A DNA stretch of 64,000 nucleotides from Hymenoscyphus infarciens (GCA_001414345.1 LLCB01000017.1:298906-362905), one strand, 5' to 3'; shown: positions 48,603-59,868, counted from the first letter of the stretch. Notes: generated by a model not told the origin, from the sequence alone. Made by a program: numbers and translations.

Positions 48603-49055
48603 ATGGGTGCAAACACCAGCTCCGTCCGTGGCAGCAGAACTTCCTCACCAAAATCACATTCATCAACAAGAACTCCCTCAACTAGACAATCTCGTCGAGT
48701 CCAACAGGTGGTTATCCATCAACCCGACGGACAATACGCCGACCCACCACGCAGACACCGGGACCACGATCGCAAAAGACGCCAAGTAGCTGGGAGCAAA
48801 AGTCGACAAAGGGCACCTGAGATAGTAGAATACCCAGTGGAAGATCACCACCGTTACAAAGTACGCCAAACAAGATACAAAAGCTCCGATGCCACTTATA
48901 TGGAGAACTACGAGCGATACCGTGCGGTGGAGGATGCCAAAAGAAGAAGTGGGAATTACGAGAGCAAAATCTATGTTCCAACTCATCACGAAAAGTATCA
49001 GGGACCTGCGATTATAAGAGATGAGAAGCCATATACGTATGTACTCCCAAGCTGA
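48603..49055 (+). CDS. Small basic protein with N-myristoylation-like start, 150 aa
   Basis: The ATG follows a CT-rich leader (TACTCGAGAAACTTCATC) typical of a fungal start. The protein begins MGANTSSVRGS, which fits the N-myristoylation pattern (Gly2, Ser/Thr at 6), so it may be tethered to membranes. The rest is hydrophilic, Arg/Lys/Ser/Tyr-rich and predicted disordered, with Tyr-rich segments (YMENYERYRAVEDAKRRSGNYES) and no known domain. Single exon, no neighbours in an operon-like arrangement. An overlapping minus-strand ORF is a shadow. Function unknown. Confidence 0.72.
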   Translation: MGANTSSVRGSRTSSPKSHSSTRTPSTRQSRRVQQVVIHQPDGQYADPPRRHRDHDRKRRQVAGSKSRQRAPEIVEYPVEDHHRYKVRQTRYKSSDATYMENYERYRAVEDAKRRSGNYESKIYVPTHHEKYQGPAIIRDEKPYTYVLPS

Positions 49056-49460
49056 ACCTCACAGATGTTTCACTGACCAACCCTGTTAGATACTCTGGTG
49101 TTTGGAATTAGGACGGTTTCGCGGAACTATCTTTCATGGCAGGGCTTTCGATTGCTTGGGACTCGTAGACCTTCTAGAACATTGGGTCTACTTGCTTGGC
49201 ACAAAACATTTGATGTCTAATGTTTTGTGTATATTTTTGTTAGGGCGTTTTCATCTTGTGCTATTGAAGTGGGTGGTGGGTTGGAGCTGGCTTTGACCCT
49301 CGGACGTTCGGTTAATTACAATACTTGTTCAACAATACCTTTGCTACCTTGATGCCACCCCGCTACTTAGTCATTTATCAAAATTCAACTCCAATTGTGG
49401 ACCATCTTCTGGTTCCAACTTTCCAATTTTGACCCGACTATTTGCTTCTTTCAATCTAGA
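49056..49460. other. Convergent spacer (3' flanks)
   Basis: Lies between the small basic protein gene and the convergent membrane-protein gene. No coding signal. Confidence 0.5.
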
Positions 49461-50611
49461 CTAACACTTCCCACTACTACAAGGAGCCCCCCAATTTATC
49501 TTGCTCAAGCCATTAGGAATATTAATCCCACTGGCAGTCCAACTCGCCAGAGCCGTTTCAAAAGCCCACGCCAGAATAGCTTTCATCCAATGCTTCTTAT
49601 GACCCCATACCATGGCTTCCGAAACAGTAGCTATCCCATTCAATAAAAAGAAGAGTCCAATCCTCTTAAGAGCTTGATCCGTCAGAATTGGACTTAATGC
49701 ATACACATGAAATACAGCCATCAATCCGAATGCCCCGATGACACCCAGAGAACGTGCTATCACAACTGGGAAACCGTATTTCGGGAGACCATATCTCAAC
49801 GGTGCATACGCGAGAGATGTGCAAGGAGAGGCGAAAGCGTTGTGCCAGGTCTCTGACCTTCGTGTTATTTGTCAGCATTTCACTTCTCAATTTTAGAACG
49901 AGAATCAAATTACCAAAATCCCGTCAAGCTATCTGTCAAATAAAGCGGACCAAAAAGGGCAGGACTACTTCTGTATCTGAGTATCATCTGCATACAAGTC
50001 CAAATAATATAGATAGACAAAAGCACCTCAAACGCCAGAATCGTCGGGAAGTTCTGTGGTAAAGATTGTAACACGGCAAAAGCAAGGACATGGAGAGCAA
50101 GTTGCGATGGCTCGTTGAAATTCTCCTGGTTCTTGGGTACGCGGATGTTATTCGGCGCGAAACTCTCATAGCGCAGTTCAGTGAGAAGAATCAAGGCGAG
50201 TTTCCAATCTGGCGGTTTTCGACCCGCTGCATATTTCGGGAGGGAATCACTACGGACCCAGATATCAAGAAGCCTCATGGTCCCAATTGCGACTAAAAGT
50301 CGTCAGCAAAACCCCTCGCAAACTCCCGAAGTCAGCTTACTGGCAAGATTCTGAAGACATTTTGCAGGACCGCATGATATTGGTGCCAAATAAGGGGAGA
50401 CCCAAAAAGCACCAAGCGAAAGAATCGTTAGAACCTTATAAAGTCGGTAGAGACCTTTTGTATGGAAGTAAATGGAGAAGTAGAGAAGCTCGGTTGGAAT
50501 CAATGTGAAGGCCGCGGCTTTGATGACTTCTTCACCGATCTGGTTGATTTCTGGTGGTACTTGGATATCTGACAAAGAGATCAGACCTCTTGGGAGCTCG
50601 GAGACGTTCAT
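49461..50611 (-). CDS. Polytopic membrane protein, wax-synthase-like acyltransferase family, 348 aa, three exons
   Basis: Exons on the minus strand are 50341-50611, 49914-50292 and 49461-49857; introns of 48 bp (GTAAGC...TAG) and 56 bp (GTAATT...AAG) restore one 1047-nt frame. About seven hydrophobic segments are spread over the length (for example FTLIPTELLYFSIYF, VLTILSLGAFWVSPYL, FEVLLSIYIIWTCM, VIGAFGLMAVFHVYAL). The segment GFWSETWHNAF, created by the second splice, resembles the FWxxxWHxxF motif of fungal wax-synthase/MBOAT-like proteins (for example trichothecene-type O-acetyltransferases), and a His in the VFHVYAL helix fits the second conserved site. Such enzymes acylate alcohols in the ER membrane; the substrate is unknown. 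The motif match is partial. Confidence 0.72.
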
Positions 50612-51515
50612 GTTGATGTCCTCGACACAAGTTTGACACCTCCCTTCTTAAAGCCTTCAAAAAAAGATCTTTCTGTTACACTGTGTACCAATTCTTTTAA
50701 GGTTCGTCTCTCGTAATCCTTTGCCAGGATGACCCCGCTTTATTGTTGGTGATGGATACTAGGTCGGAGTTTCATAGGTGATGTGATGAATTCTGTAGGT
50801 TAATCGGCTGGCCGAATATATTTGAAGCAATCGAAAATCGAGAACTGGGCGATGGAAACTTTAAATACTATGCAGCTCCTTCCTCGGGACGAAATTCGCA
50901 GTCGTGGTCATTGCATTGAGGTGTCGCTTCCGGATGCTTCGGCTGCCCAGGGATCGCCAGCACAGAGAGAGTTTCTAGAAACCAGCGCGTGACGAGCCTT
51001 GAGTCACAGGAAACATCAATAGCCAGCCTTTTTTGTGGAGTTTTTGTGAAGAATTTGTCTGTTGAGATGTCTTGTTACCGTCCCCGTCAAAGTGTGATCG
51101 TATGATAGGTACGATGCTTACAATGCATATTCGGACTTAAGGGCATCCCTCATTAGTAAACCCACCAAGTGAAATCTCTTTCTGTAAATGCTTTGTTTCT
51201 CAGCCTGAAGGGAGCATTTTGTGGTCGGCATCAAGTTTGCGAGAAAACAAGAATCAAGAGGTGGATTTCCTGGGGGTACAACATCATCATACCCCAAGGC
51301 TAGCATTAATTAAATTTCCTTCTTCCCATACCCCCCTTCCCCCAAGTACATTTACAGGAAGACTTTATCGCGTCATCTACTCACAAACTCCAGTGATGCG
51401 ATTTTCGTCCCAACGCCATTTTTTCCATCCATGATTCATATACACATTTCCCCCACCCCTCCAGTAATATTAAAACATGCCAAAACCCATACTATACAAA
51501 ACTTCTCAAACACAA
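50612..51515. other. Intergenic region downstream of SWR1
   Basis: Contains the promoter side of the membrane-protein gene and the 3' UTR of SWR1. ORF 51118-51306 (minus) is not supported. Confidence 0.45.
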
Positions 51516-54500
51516 TCACCTTGCTCTGTGAGACCGGTGGCTTCTATCTCTGTTCTTTTTGCTCTTGTCTCGTGGGATTTCCACAGGGGTATCTTTCAAT
51601 TCTTCAGTCATGACCTTGAGCATATAGTCATCAGTAGACTGGACGTGTCCTCCCCAGGCATTGAGCTCTTCCTCTTCAGTCGGTTCCATCACAGCCTCAG
51701 CCTCGACCTCAGCCGCTGGAGTTTCTTCTCCCGGTGTCTCGTCTACCTCACGGGGAGTGTTTGCTGCCGCTGGTGTCGTCGTCGCCGTAGCAGCATTCTC
51801 GTCAAAATCCGCGGCATCTGTTTCGTTTATTTCTCGTTCAGCTACCCGAGCTGCTGCCACATCTTCTCGGTCCTCGGCTTGAGCCAATACTCGTTGGACA
51901 TTTTTGTTATTGCCAGGGCCACCGAGAACGCGATCCATAGCGGCACTTGCGGCAGCCGCATCTTCATCAAGAGGAGTCGTTTCGTCTTCTTCAATAAGTT
52001 CCTTGGTAGGCTTGTTGAAGTAGTCCGTCGTGAACTCTCCTTCCTGAATGACCACATCGTCCAACATACGTTTTTGGTTTGCTTTACGAAGAATGTTGGC
52101 CTCGATCGTGTGCTCTGAGACGAGGCGGTAGATATGTACCTCTCGAGTTTGACCAATTCGATGGCATCGATCTTGACATTGTGCATCCATGGCGGGATTC
52201 CAGTCCAGGTCGTAAAAGATAACAGTATCCGCTCCAGTCAAGTTGATGCCCAAACCACCAGATCGACTAGATAAAATAAATGCCAGGATGCGAGTATCAT
52301 TGTTAAAACGATCTGTAAGAATCTGTCGTTGTTCGACCTTTGTGTTTCCATCCAGCCGAAGGTATTTGTGGCCATGAATATTTAGGAATTGCTCGAGTAT
52401 GTCGAGAACTTTGGTCATCTGGGTAAAAATGAGTACACGGTGACCACCAGCTTCCAATCTTCGAAGAAGTTTAGCCAAAGTCTGTAATTTCCCGCAATCA
52501 TATTGTAGCAAACGCTTGTCTGGGAACTGGATAGATAACCGCATTCGTGCTTCGTGAAACGGATCCTTCCGCGACGTGTCAACGGTCGACTGCACAGTAG
52601 TAATACCATTTTGCTTGAGAACCAACGAGGATATATCCTTTGCGACAACTGGGGGAGTAACACAAGCAAACTTTCGGATTGTGGAATCCAATGTCTCCGA
52701 ACGCGAGGCTAATGTAGGAACCATTGAATTCATTACAGGTGAATAGTTCGAAATCCAGTCCAACCATTTGCTTCGATTCTTGGGCTTGGGTTGATTCGGC
52801 CATTGTGGGATACCCAAAGTCAAAGTATCCAAGAGTTCTTTCCCATAAATGGGCTTTTGCTGCCGACGGAGGGCGTTGAGGTAAACACAATGTTGTAGTT
52901 CTTCAAACCTTCCCCACCGCGACGCACTCTCTAGATATACCAGGTTGGAATTTGCAGTAGCTGGATTGAGTTGGGTAAGAGAGTTCTGTGCTCTTTGCCG
53001 TTGTGCCTCACGCATCTTCATCAGGAGCTGTTGCGCGCTGAGTGTACCGATTCGATTAGTGGCAGTGGTAGAGAGCCGCTCATGTGTAGTCGGAACAAGA
53101 TTCAGGAATTCCAAGCTGACCTTGGACATCGGTTCTTCATTAAAGAGGCGCCTGCGAACAAGAAGCTCTTTGATCTCAAAGTCTGCAATGGCCGATTTTT
53201 CCATAGGGAAGGATGTCATGATTGGGCGGTCCAGGAAGAGATCGGGGTGGTTGCACACTTTCCTCAGTTGCATCAAACAATTGATTATCGACAAGTAATT
53301 TCCAGACGCCAAAGTACCTCTGGTGTCATCCCTGCTTAGGAAACTGTCATACAGTTCTCTCTGCCGCTTGGAAAGGCGACAAAACTCGACATGTTCATAC
53401 TTTCCAGGCATTTGCTTCTCGACGTCTGCTTTTAATCTCCGAAGTAGATAAGGCCTCAGGACTTTGTGGAGTTTGCTGATGATCGCTTTGGACTCGTCAT
53501 CCATCTGGTCGCGGCCATGTTCAAGAATCTGCTCGGAAGGCTTTTTGAACCAATCCTGAAACTCTTTCAAATTTGCAAACCCACCTACACCCGGCTCTGT
53601 ACCATCCGAGGGCATCAGGAAATAAAGCAGAGACCAAAGTTCCGTCAGATTGTTCTGAAGAGGAGTACCGGTAAGGAGAAGTCGTGCTCGGGTATTGAAA
53701 GTCAACATTGCTTGCCACCTTTGCGACTGAAAGTTCTTGATGTTATGAGCTTCATCCAGGATCATGTAATGCCAAGGTCGGCGTTTAAAGATGGCTTGAT
53801 CGCGAAGAATGAGTTGGTAGGATGTGATACAGACATTCCAATTATTTTCTGCCTTCCACCCAATCCTTTTTCTTCTGCGCTCTTCTATCGACCCGTAATA
53901 TGTTAATATTTTGAATCCCGGGCACCATTTTTTGAACTCCATTTCCCAGTTCAGAATGACACTGGTTGGGACAATCACAAGATGGGGGCCCCATACTTCA
54001 TGCTCACACGCAAGATGCGCTAGTAAAGCTATCGTCTGTATAGTCTTACCGAGCCCCATTTCATCCGCCAGGATGCCGTTAGTGCCTGCATTATACAGCC
54101 CGGCAAGCCAGTCTAGACCATCGTGTTGGTACTCCCTGAGTGTTCCGCGCAATAGATGTGGTATTGGTGTTTTAAGTGTACTGGTCGGCTGTGGAGTAGA
54201 GCGCTGGCTAACTTGCCCGCTGTTTTGGTGTAGCTCTACCGATGATGCTGAATCGGCCTCAGAGGGTTTTGTGTCGGTGGTCCTTGGTGTTGGTAGGCTA
54301 CTGCGGTCGGAACTTAGGGCTGTGACCTCTTGTATTTGCTTGATTGGCAACGGGGTTTCTGTGTTGGCATTGGTGGATATTTCGGTATTTTCAACAACTT
54401 GGATAATATCTTCCATGGGGAGGTCGTTTTGTGCGTTGCTCTCAACGACAGCAGGAGATGCTTCATGGTTGCTTTCAACAGCAGAAGGGGATGTTTCCTG

Positions 54501-56387
54501 GTTGCCTTCCACCCCATTCACAGTCGGTTCCTGTTCAGATTTGCCGCTTTCTATCTCCATCGCTTTGATATCTAATGGATCAAGAAATCCAAGTAGACCT
54601 AAGGCACCAGTATTGTTGTCTGATTCCTCCTCGCTGCTATCCTCCTCCTCTTCCTCCTCGCTCTCTTCATCGCTGTCATCCATGTCGATTGACTCATCAC
54701 TGTCTTCGGCAGCAGTACCATCCACTTCGGTTCCAGATTCCACCACCACATCTGGCATCTCCACATCTTCTGTCTGAACCGACATACTCTCAATTCCAGA
54801 GTATTTCTCTTTGAGTTGCTCTTGTGTCAGCAGTTCGTCCTCTGCTGCATCTGGCGAAGCGTGCTCCTCTTCACCCTCAGATTCTGTTGATGACATATTG
54901 CTCTCCCTATCATCACCTTCAGAGTCCGACCGGGCATCGTCACTCTCATCGGGAATTTGAGTCTGATCATCCTCGCTTGTCACCTCGGAGTCTCTGAACG
55001 CACTCTGTGCTTGAAGCTTCAGTGTCGACTTGTCCACAGCTTCATTCAAAGCCCTACGAACTCGTTCCTGCTCTTGAGCCTCCCACTCCGCAAGACGCCT
55101 TCGGTTCACCTCTGCCCTGGCATTTGCCCAAGTAGTTTGTAGAGTTTTGACCAAGAACCGGTATTTGTTTGCGGAAACTTTGGCCTCCTCTGCTTCCAAT
55201 TGTTCCAGGGACTTCGGTTGTCTCCGCTTCCACTCGTCTCTACACGCTTCTGCAAGTTTCTTTGCCGTACCACGATGTTTCCGGTGTTCTATCCCCATTA
55301 ACCTATGGAATTCAATGGCGGCCCTGTTTAGATGGTCTTGATGCGCGTATTGTACAGGAACTATGTGATCTTGCTGAGTCGGTTCATAAGCACTACAAAC
55401 TTCGGGACTTAGAAGGCCCCCAGGCTTCGCAGCCTCCTCAAGCCGCAGGATAAGAAGGGCATCCCGTGAAACTGATTCTGGTGTATATCCTTGACCGTCT
55501 TCGACACTGTACAAACCTCCCTCTTCAACCGGTATGGTTTTTGCTGCTTCAAAAAACTCTCCTAATGTTGGGTACCTCTTGGGGCGTTTGAGTTCTAGAC
55601 CAGGATGTGTTATAGGTATCGATGCTGGCTTAACGAGGAATCTGATTCGTGAGAGCTTGTCCTTGGGACTTGCCCCCGAAAATTCCGTTGGCTGGACAGT
55701 AGTGGTATTCAACTGAATAATCTCCTCATCGTGGTTTATCTCCCGCCTGGAGCGGCGCAATTTATCTGGACGAGTTTGCGTTGGTGCTGATTGAGGCGCT
55801 TTGGGACTTGGAGAGCGTTTTTGATGGCGGACTGGAGTATGCTTTGGTTCACTCGGCATAGACTTGCGATGGCTTCGTTTTGGAGATGCTGCAGATTTAG
55901 ATGGAGAGCTAGACTGGAGCGTATGGTGAACGCTGGATCCACCGTTAGTACTAGCTTTTCGCGTTCCGTTGGATAATGTATTTGGTGCCTCCTTCGCCTG
56001 ATGCCCATTCGTTTTTGGATTTGCCTTTTGGACAATGCCTCGCGTCTGACGCCTATCTGAAGGTGGCTGGAGGTCGAAAGGTATGTGGTTCGTCCGGCCT
56101 GATTTCCTGATTCCATCCTGTGTAAAAGACGAAGGTCCTTCTGCTAAGATTTTCTTCCAAGGGGGGGACTCGGGTTTTCGACGCGGAATCGACGCGGCTT
56201 CACTAACTCGCTGCTTCTTGGGTGGCGGACCCTCATCATGCGCGGTAATTCCATTTTCGCCGTTTGTTTTCTCAACTTCGATTTCCGCAGGCGCGTGGGA
56301 TGGAAGAAGCGATTCGGGTGGATCTTTGGTGTTGTTTGGGGATTGCGATATTGTATTCGGCTCTTCAGCTTCTGACGCGGTTGTCAT
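51516..56387 (-). CDS. SWR1: SWR1 chromatin-remodelling ATPase, 1623 aa
   Basis: The catalytic subunit of the SWR1 complex exchanges H2A for H2A.Z in nucleosomes, using ATP. A single exon covers the family's usual length. A disordered basic N-terminus is followed by an HSA domain (about 341-416; HRKHRGTAKKLAEACRDEW) that binds actin-related proteins, acidic stretches (about 566-590), then the split Snf2 ATPase: motif I DEMGLGKT (GKT 780-782), motif II DEAH 878-881, motif III LLTGTPLQNN (about 903), a long insertion, LIFTQMTKVLDILEQ (about 1321) and motif VI CHRIGQ (H1409). The insertion between the lobes and the DEMGLGKT/DEAH pair separate the INO80/SWR1 class from other Snf2 ATPases; the HSA plus acidic linker favours SWR1 over INO80. 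It is divergently arranged with the NDUFB8-like gene. Confidence 0.96.
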   Translation of the reverse strand: MTTASEAEEPNTISQSPNNTKDPPESLLPSHAPAEIEVEKTNGENGITAHDEGPPPKKQRVSEAASIPRRKPESPPWKKILAEGPSSFTQDGIRKSGRTNHIPFDLQPPSDRRQTRGIVQKANPKTNGHQAKEAPNTLSNGTRKASTNGGSSVHHTLQSSSPSKSAASPKRSHRKSMPSEPKHTPVRHQKRSPSPKAPQSAPTQTRPDKLRRSRREINHDEEIIQLNTTTVQPTEFSGASPKDKLSRIRFLVKPASIPITHPGLELKRPKRYPTLGEFFEAAKTIPVEEGGLYSVEDGQGYTPESVSRDALLILRLEEAAKPGGLLSPEVCSAYEPTQQDHIVPVQYAHQDHLNRAAIEFHRLMGIEHRKHRGTAKKLAEACRDEWKRRQPKSLEQLEAEEAKVSANKYRFLVKTLQTTWANARAEVNRRRLAEWEAQEQERVRRALNEAVDKSTLKLQAQSAFRDSEVTSEDDQTQIPDESDDARSDSEGDDRESNMSSTESEGEEEHASPDAAEDELLTQEQLKEKYSGIESMSVQTEDVEMPDVVVESGTEVDGTAAEDSDESIDMDDSDEESEEEEEEDSSEEESDNNTGALGLLGFLDPLDIKAMEIESGKSEQEPTVNGVEGNQETSPSAVESNHEASPAVVESNAQNDLPMEDIIQVVENTEISTNANTETPLPIKQIQEVTALSSDRSSLPTPRTTDTKPSEADSASSVELHQNSGQVSQRSTPQPTSTLKTPIPHLLRGTLREYQHDGLDWLAGLYNAGTNGILADEMGLGKTIQTIALLAHLACEHEVWGPHLVIVPTSVILNWEMEFKKWCPGFKILTYYGSIEERRRKRIGWKAENNWNVCITSYQLILRDQAIFKRRPWHYMILDEAHNIKNFQSQRWQAMLTFNTRARLLLTGTPLQNNLTELWSLLYFLMPSDGTEPGVGGFANLKEFQDWFKKPSEQILEHGRDQMDDESKAIISKLHKVLRPYLLRRLKADVEKQMPGKYEHVEFCRLSKRQRELYDSFLSRDDTRGTLASGNYLSIINCLMQLRKVCNHPDLFLDRPIMTSFPMEKSAIADFEIKELLVRRRLFNEEPMSKVSLEFLNLVPTTHERLSTTATNRIGTLSAQQLLMKMREAQRQRAQNSLTQLNPATANSNLVYLESASRWGRFEELQHCVYLNALRRQQKPIYGKELLDTLTLGIPQWPNQPKPKNRSKWLDWISNYSPVMNSMVPTLASRSETLDSTIRKFACVTPPVVAKDISSLVLKQNGITTVQSTVDTSRKDPFHEARMRLSIQFPDKRLLQYDCGKLQTLAKLLRRLEAGGHRVLIFTQMTKVLDILEQFLNIHGHKYLRLDGNTKVEQRQILTDRFNNDTRILAFILSSRSGGLGINLTGADTVIFYDLDWNPAMDAQCQDRCHRIGQTREVHIYRLVSEHTIEANILRKANQKRMLDDVVIQEGEFTTDYFNKPTKELIEEDETTPLDEDAAAASAAMDRVLGGPGNNKNVQRVLAQAEDREDVAAARVAEREINETDAADFDENAATATTTPAAANTPREVDETPGEETPAAEVEAEAVMEPTEEEELNAWGGHVQSTDDYMLKVMTEELKDTPVEIPRDKSKKNRDRSHRSHRAR

Positions 56388-56773
56388 GACTTGGGCCAGG
56401 CACTACCGTGAGCTCAACGAAATGAACATCTGAGGGGACGATTTTTACGTCGGTAGATGCGCAAAGCCTCAACAAGGTCTGCCGTGAAGTCGCTGCAATG
56501 CCTAGACGTCTGTGGCGGATGTGGTTGACGAAAGGGTGAGCAACTATTCATGCCTGGTGTGTGTCAACGGAAATCAAAAATTGACATGCGGCAACCGTGC
56601 ACGTGGACATGGAGAAGCGACGCTAACGCCCAACCTCAGAGAGGCTGCTGCCGAGTAGAGGTACCTCATTCAATCTCCAGATAGGTACCAAATACAGCAC
56701 CCCTCATTCGAGGTACGATTATAGGTCCACAACTCAATCACCCTCTTTACAGACCAACTGACCTTACCTGCAG
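56388..56773. promoter_or_regulatory. Divergent promoter between SWR1 and NDUFB8-like gene
   Basis: 386 bp separate the two start codons, on opposite strands, so both promoters must lie here or overlap. No specific operator was recognised. Confidence 0.6.
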
Positions 56774-57440
56774 ATGTTGTCGCGGCGAATTGCAACAGCG
56801 CGCCCCATTCGGGCTGCGTTCCCCATAGCTCAGCGAGCACTACTTGGACAACAACGAAAAGCGTCATCAGCGAATGCTGAGTATCCTGCCCTGGTCCGTA
56901 GCCACTCAATTGCGCCCTATATCTATTTGCAATCAATTAGGAGCTTTAGACTGACGCTGTAGATGGTAGACGGAGGCTGAAGATCCCCTCATGGTTGGTG
57001 ATGGACCCCTCGAGGCATAGAGCAATTGGTTGACCATGTGTACAGAATGGAGGATATGTGAACCCACCTGCGGTCAAGAGACAGTTCCGCGACCCCCATG
57101 GCGACTGGTGGGATAAGCAAGAGCGTCGAAACTACGGAGAGCCGGTTCATGAAGACAATGATATCCTTGGAATGTTCTCCCCCGAAGAATATACGCATAC
57201 GAAGCCGGGAAAGGGATTATTTCAAATCGGATGCTTTGTGGCTGCTGTATTTGGACTCTGCGGTGTTGTTAGTGTGACCTATCCAGATAAGCCATCTGCA
57301 CCGCGGGAGTTTGAGGGAGGACTTGAAAAGGAATTGGGTGGACCACGCGCAGTACGGGTACGTTGAAGATATGATTTTTCGTTTGATAATTTGTGTTCGT
57401 ACTGACTGGTTGATAGGCTAGAGCTGCTGGGGATGCATAA
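56774..57440 (+). CDS. NDUFB8: NADH:ubiquinone oxidoreductase subunit NDUFB8 (ASHI)-like, 159 aa, four exons
   Basis: Accessory subunit of the complex I membrane arm in the inner mitochondrial membrane. Exons are 56774-56893, 56970-56993, 57046-57357 and 57417-57440, with introns starting GTCCGT, GTTGGT and GTACGT and ending AG; coding length is 480 nt. The N-terminus (MLSRRIATARPIRAA) is an Arg-rich mitochondrial presequence. The assembled text YPALTEAEDPLMNGGYVNPPAVK and DPHGDWWDKQERRNYGEPVHEDNDILGMFSPEEY follows the family; one transmembrane helix (FQIGCFVAAVFGLCGVVSV) lies at about 111-129. The 24-nt second exon and 24-nt last exon are inferred from frame and family fit; a model without them would lose TEAEDPLM and end with VRVR. 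Confidence 0.88.
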
Positions 57441-58035
57441 GCAAGGCCAATTGGGTTCATTTGTACATACGGAGTTGGTGATTCATTTTCAGACATTCCA
57501 ATTCACAAAATTGTTGTGTACCATGAGATAGAGACTATACGAGGATCAACAAGAGGCCAAAAACCCCAAATTGAATACCACTCTATTAGTTTTGCCTAGT
57601 TTCTCACAGGCTACCCCTTTCAATCTCGCAAGGGAGTTGGTGAGCTACTGGTGAGCTAGTCCCATCTATTATATTTTTGTAAAAGGAATACTTTTTAGTC
57701 ATACTCGACGTCGTCTTTTCTCAATACGGAAGCATTCATTCTGATGGTTGTATTGTTTCCCGATTCCGGGGCTTCGGCAGCCCGAGGAGAGCATTCGCTC
57801 TTTCCTTCTTCGCTCCTTCCCATTTTCTCAAGAACGTCTTGCTAGCTAGTGCTTCGCGCCTTCTTGTTTTACAACGATGGCGTACCTCGTCCGGTCAGGG
57901 ATCAAACGCTTCAACAGCCGATATCCTCCACCCTCCCAGGTCTGCTGAGTTGTACGAAACTGGCTTCGCAGTTTCGCTTCTCGTCCATCAATTGCAAGCA
58001 GCCAAGGCAGACTTGGTTGCGTCTCGAAAACCAAG
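57441..58035. other. Spacer and 5' leader of the six-exon gene
   Basis: No coding feature supported; ORFs around 57839-58136 (plus) and 57846-58034 (minus) overlap as shadows of the following gene. Confidence 0.45.
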
Positions 58036-59868
58036 ATGCGGTACCAAAATTGGGATGTGCTGCTCTTCCCCGATCAATCCAAGATTCCTCAGCAAGAATT
58101 CAAAACCGCCTGTCAAGTAATTCAAGACCATGGTAGGTACCTACCTGCCTGTTCATGGTCTTTCAGTCTGCTAATGCTAGTCCCAGAGGCGCAGAATTCG
58201 CAAACCAACCCTTCATTGCTACCAACCGTTACCTCCTTCATCCCCGCTTTGCCGTCTGGTGCAAGCTTTCGAGTCTCCATACACTCCTGGCAGAACCCCG
58301 AAGTCAGCCGGTACATCCAGAGTATCAAGAAGCCAACGGACAAGATTATGTTTGAGGCTCGAGTCTTTTTAGATGGACGGATTGCCGGGTACTATTTACA
58401 TACCTCTCCCAACTCGACGGCTGGCGTGCTGATTCCAATTGTAGTTCGAAATGGTTTGGTCAAGAGGGGCCATGGCCAACTATTCTTGAGCTCAGCATCG
58501 GTAAGGAAGCTTGCATAGGCTGTTTAGACAAGGTCTAATCATGCTGGTTACCCACAGATCTCGACAAGCATGGCGAATACGAGAAGCTCAAGTTTCCGGC
58601 TTTCCACCAGGAACTGTTATCCCAAAGTTATTGGAATGCATGCGATGATTATGGACGCGTCAAAATTATTATTGCTGAGGGTTTCACTCGCGACAACATG
58701 ACATATCCTTTCGAACGTGTCAAGAACCTTGTATCCTTTTCCTTTCAACATGCTCCACTTGGTAGGTTCTCCAAATGCCCCTTTTCAGCTTCGGTTTCAC
58801 CTCACCGGCAAATGATTGACTCTTTCCTACAGATGTACTCGAGAGTTCTTCCATTGCCTGGCCGAATGCTGCTATGTGGCGGCAAGTACCCATCGTTGGA
58901 CCTTATTTTGCACCGCACTTTTCTCCTCGACAGGCCGAGGAGGATGCTGAAGCTCACAGCCATTCTCCACGTCGTGCAATTATGGCCGCGAGGCCACCTG
59001 TAGCAACTTGCAACATGGAATCCTTATATAACCAACCAGTATTCCTACGACAGTCCGTACTTGACCCCTTCACCTCCGAGCCATTACATCCCAACATTCC
59101 ACATCCCAATTTTGGCGGCTGGCGCCAGTCATCAGTACGTCGGTCATCGGCAACGGATGTCTCGATGCCTGATTATACCAAATCCAACACCCGTACGAAT
59201 AGTCTTCGACAGGTTACGGATCCAATGTCAGTTTCTGATAAGCCAGACCGAAGATTCGAATCGTTGCAGATGCCTGGAGCGTACGAAACCATCTGTGAGG
59301 CCCTGATGCCACGAGTTCCAGTAAACACTCCCCAAAATGGAGAACCAACCACAGTCAGACCCGAAACAGTCGTCACTTCGGTCACCCAAACACCCTTGAC
59401 ATCTGGGGCAACATTTCACGCCTTGGTCAAGAGGACTGATGCGACCGTTGGTAGGTTGCTGAACAACTCACACTTGACAAGCTGACAATTACCATAGGTA
59501 AGCCCGATACTGACGCTACAGCAACCAACTTGGCAATAACCGCGGAATCCTGCTCGGGCGGTATCAAAGGCAGAAAGGAGAATATGCAAGAATCCCCTCG
59601 TGGAGGGGAGCAGTCTCTTTATGGCAATGGAAATATAGCACGCAAAGCCAGCCAGCCATTCCCGGTCGCCTCCAATCACGGCACCAATAAACGGCAACGA
59701 GTCGTAACTCCGGCAGCCTCGAAAGTGATTGATGACGAGGACGAACCGAGAAGCTCTCCAGCATTTAGGAAGACATCTGGGTTAAGCAGCAAGTCAGAAC
59801 CACCACCAAATCCAGCTCATAGGGAGAGCGAAGTACGAATCCTCAGTGGAAATCAGAACATTAGATAA
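58036..59868 (+). CDS. Conserved fungal protein of unknown function, 517 aa, six exons
   Basis: Exons are 58036-58132, 58181-58388, 58445-58500, 58558-58761, 58833-59450 and 59498-59868; all five introns (47-71 bp) are GT-AG and the total is 1554 nt. The start MRYQNWDVLLFP is the usual beginning of a family found across Pezizomycotina. Further conserved-looking segments are EFKTACQV, FIPALPSG, FRVSIHSW, the spliced EGPWPTILELSIDLDKHGE, LKFPAFHQELL, SYWNACDDYGRVKI, IIAEGF and FSFQHAPLDVLESSSIAWPN. The N-terminal ~270 residues appear globular; the rest is Ser/Pro/Thr-rich and disordered, with a basic NKRQR near the end that might be a nuclear signal. I do not know an assigned function. ORFs that run through the introns are artefacts of intron lengths divisible by three. 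Confidence 0.87.

Noticed and set aside
53911..54777. 288-codon plus-strand ORF inside SWR1
   Set aside because: Antisense shadow of the helicase and acidic linker; Ser-rich text mirrors the Asp/Glu codons.
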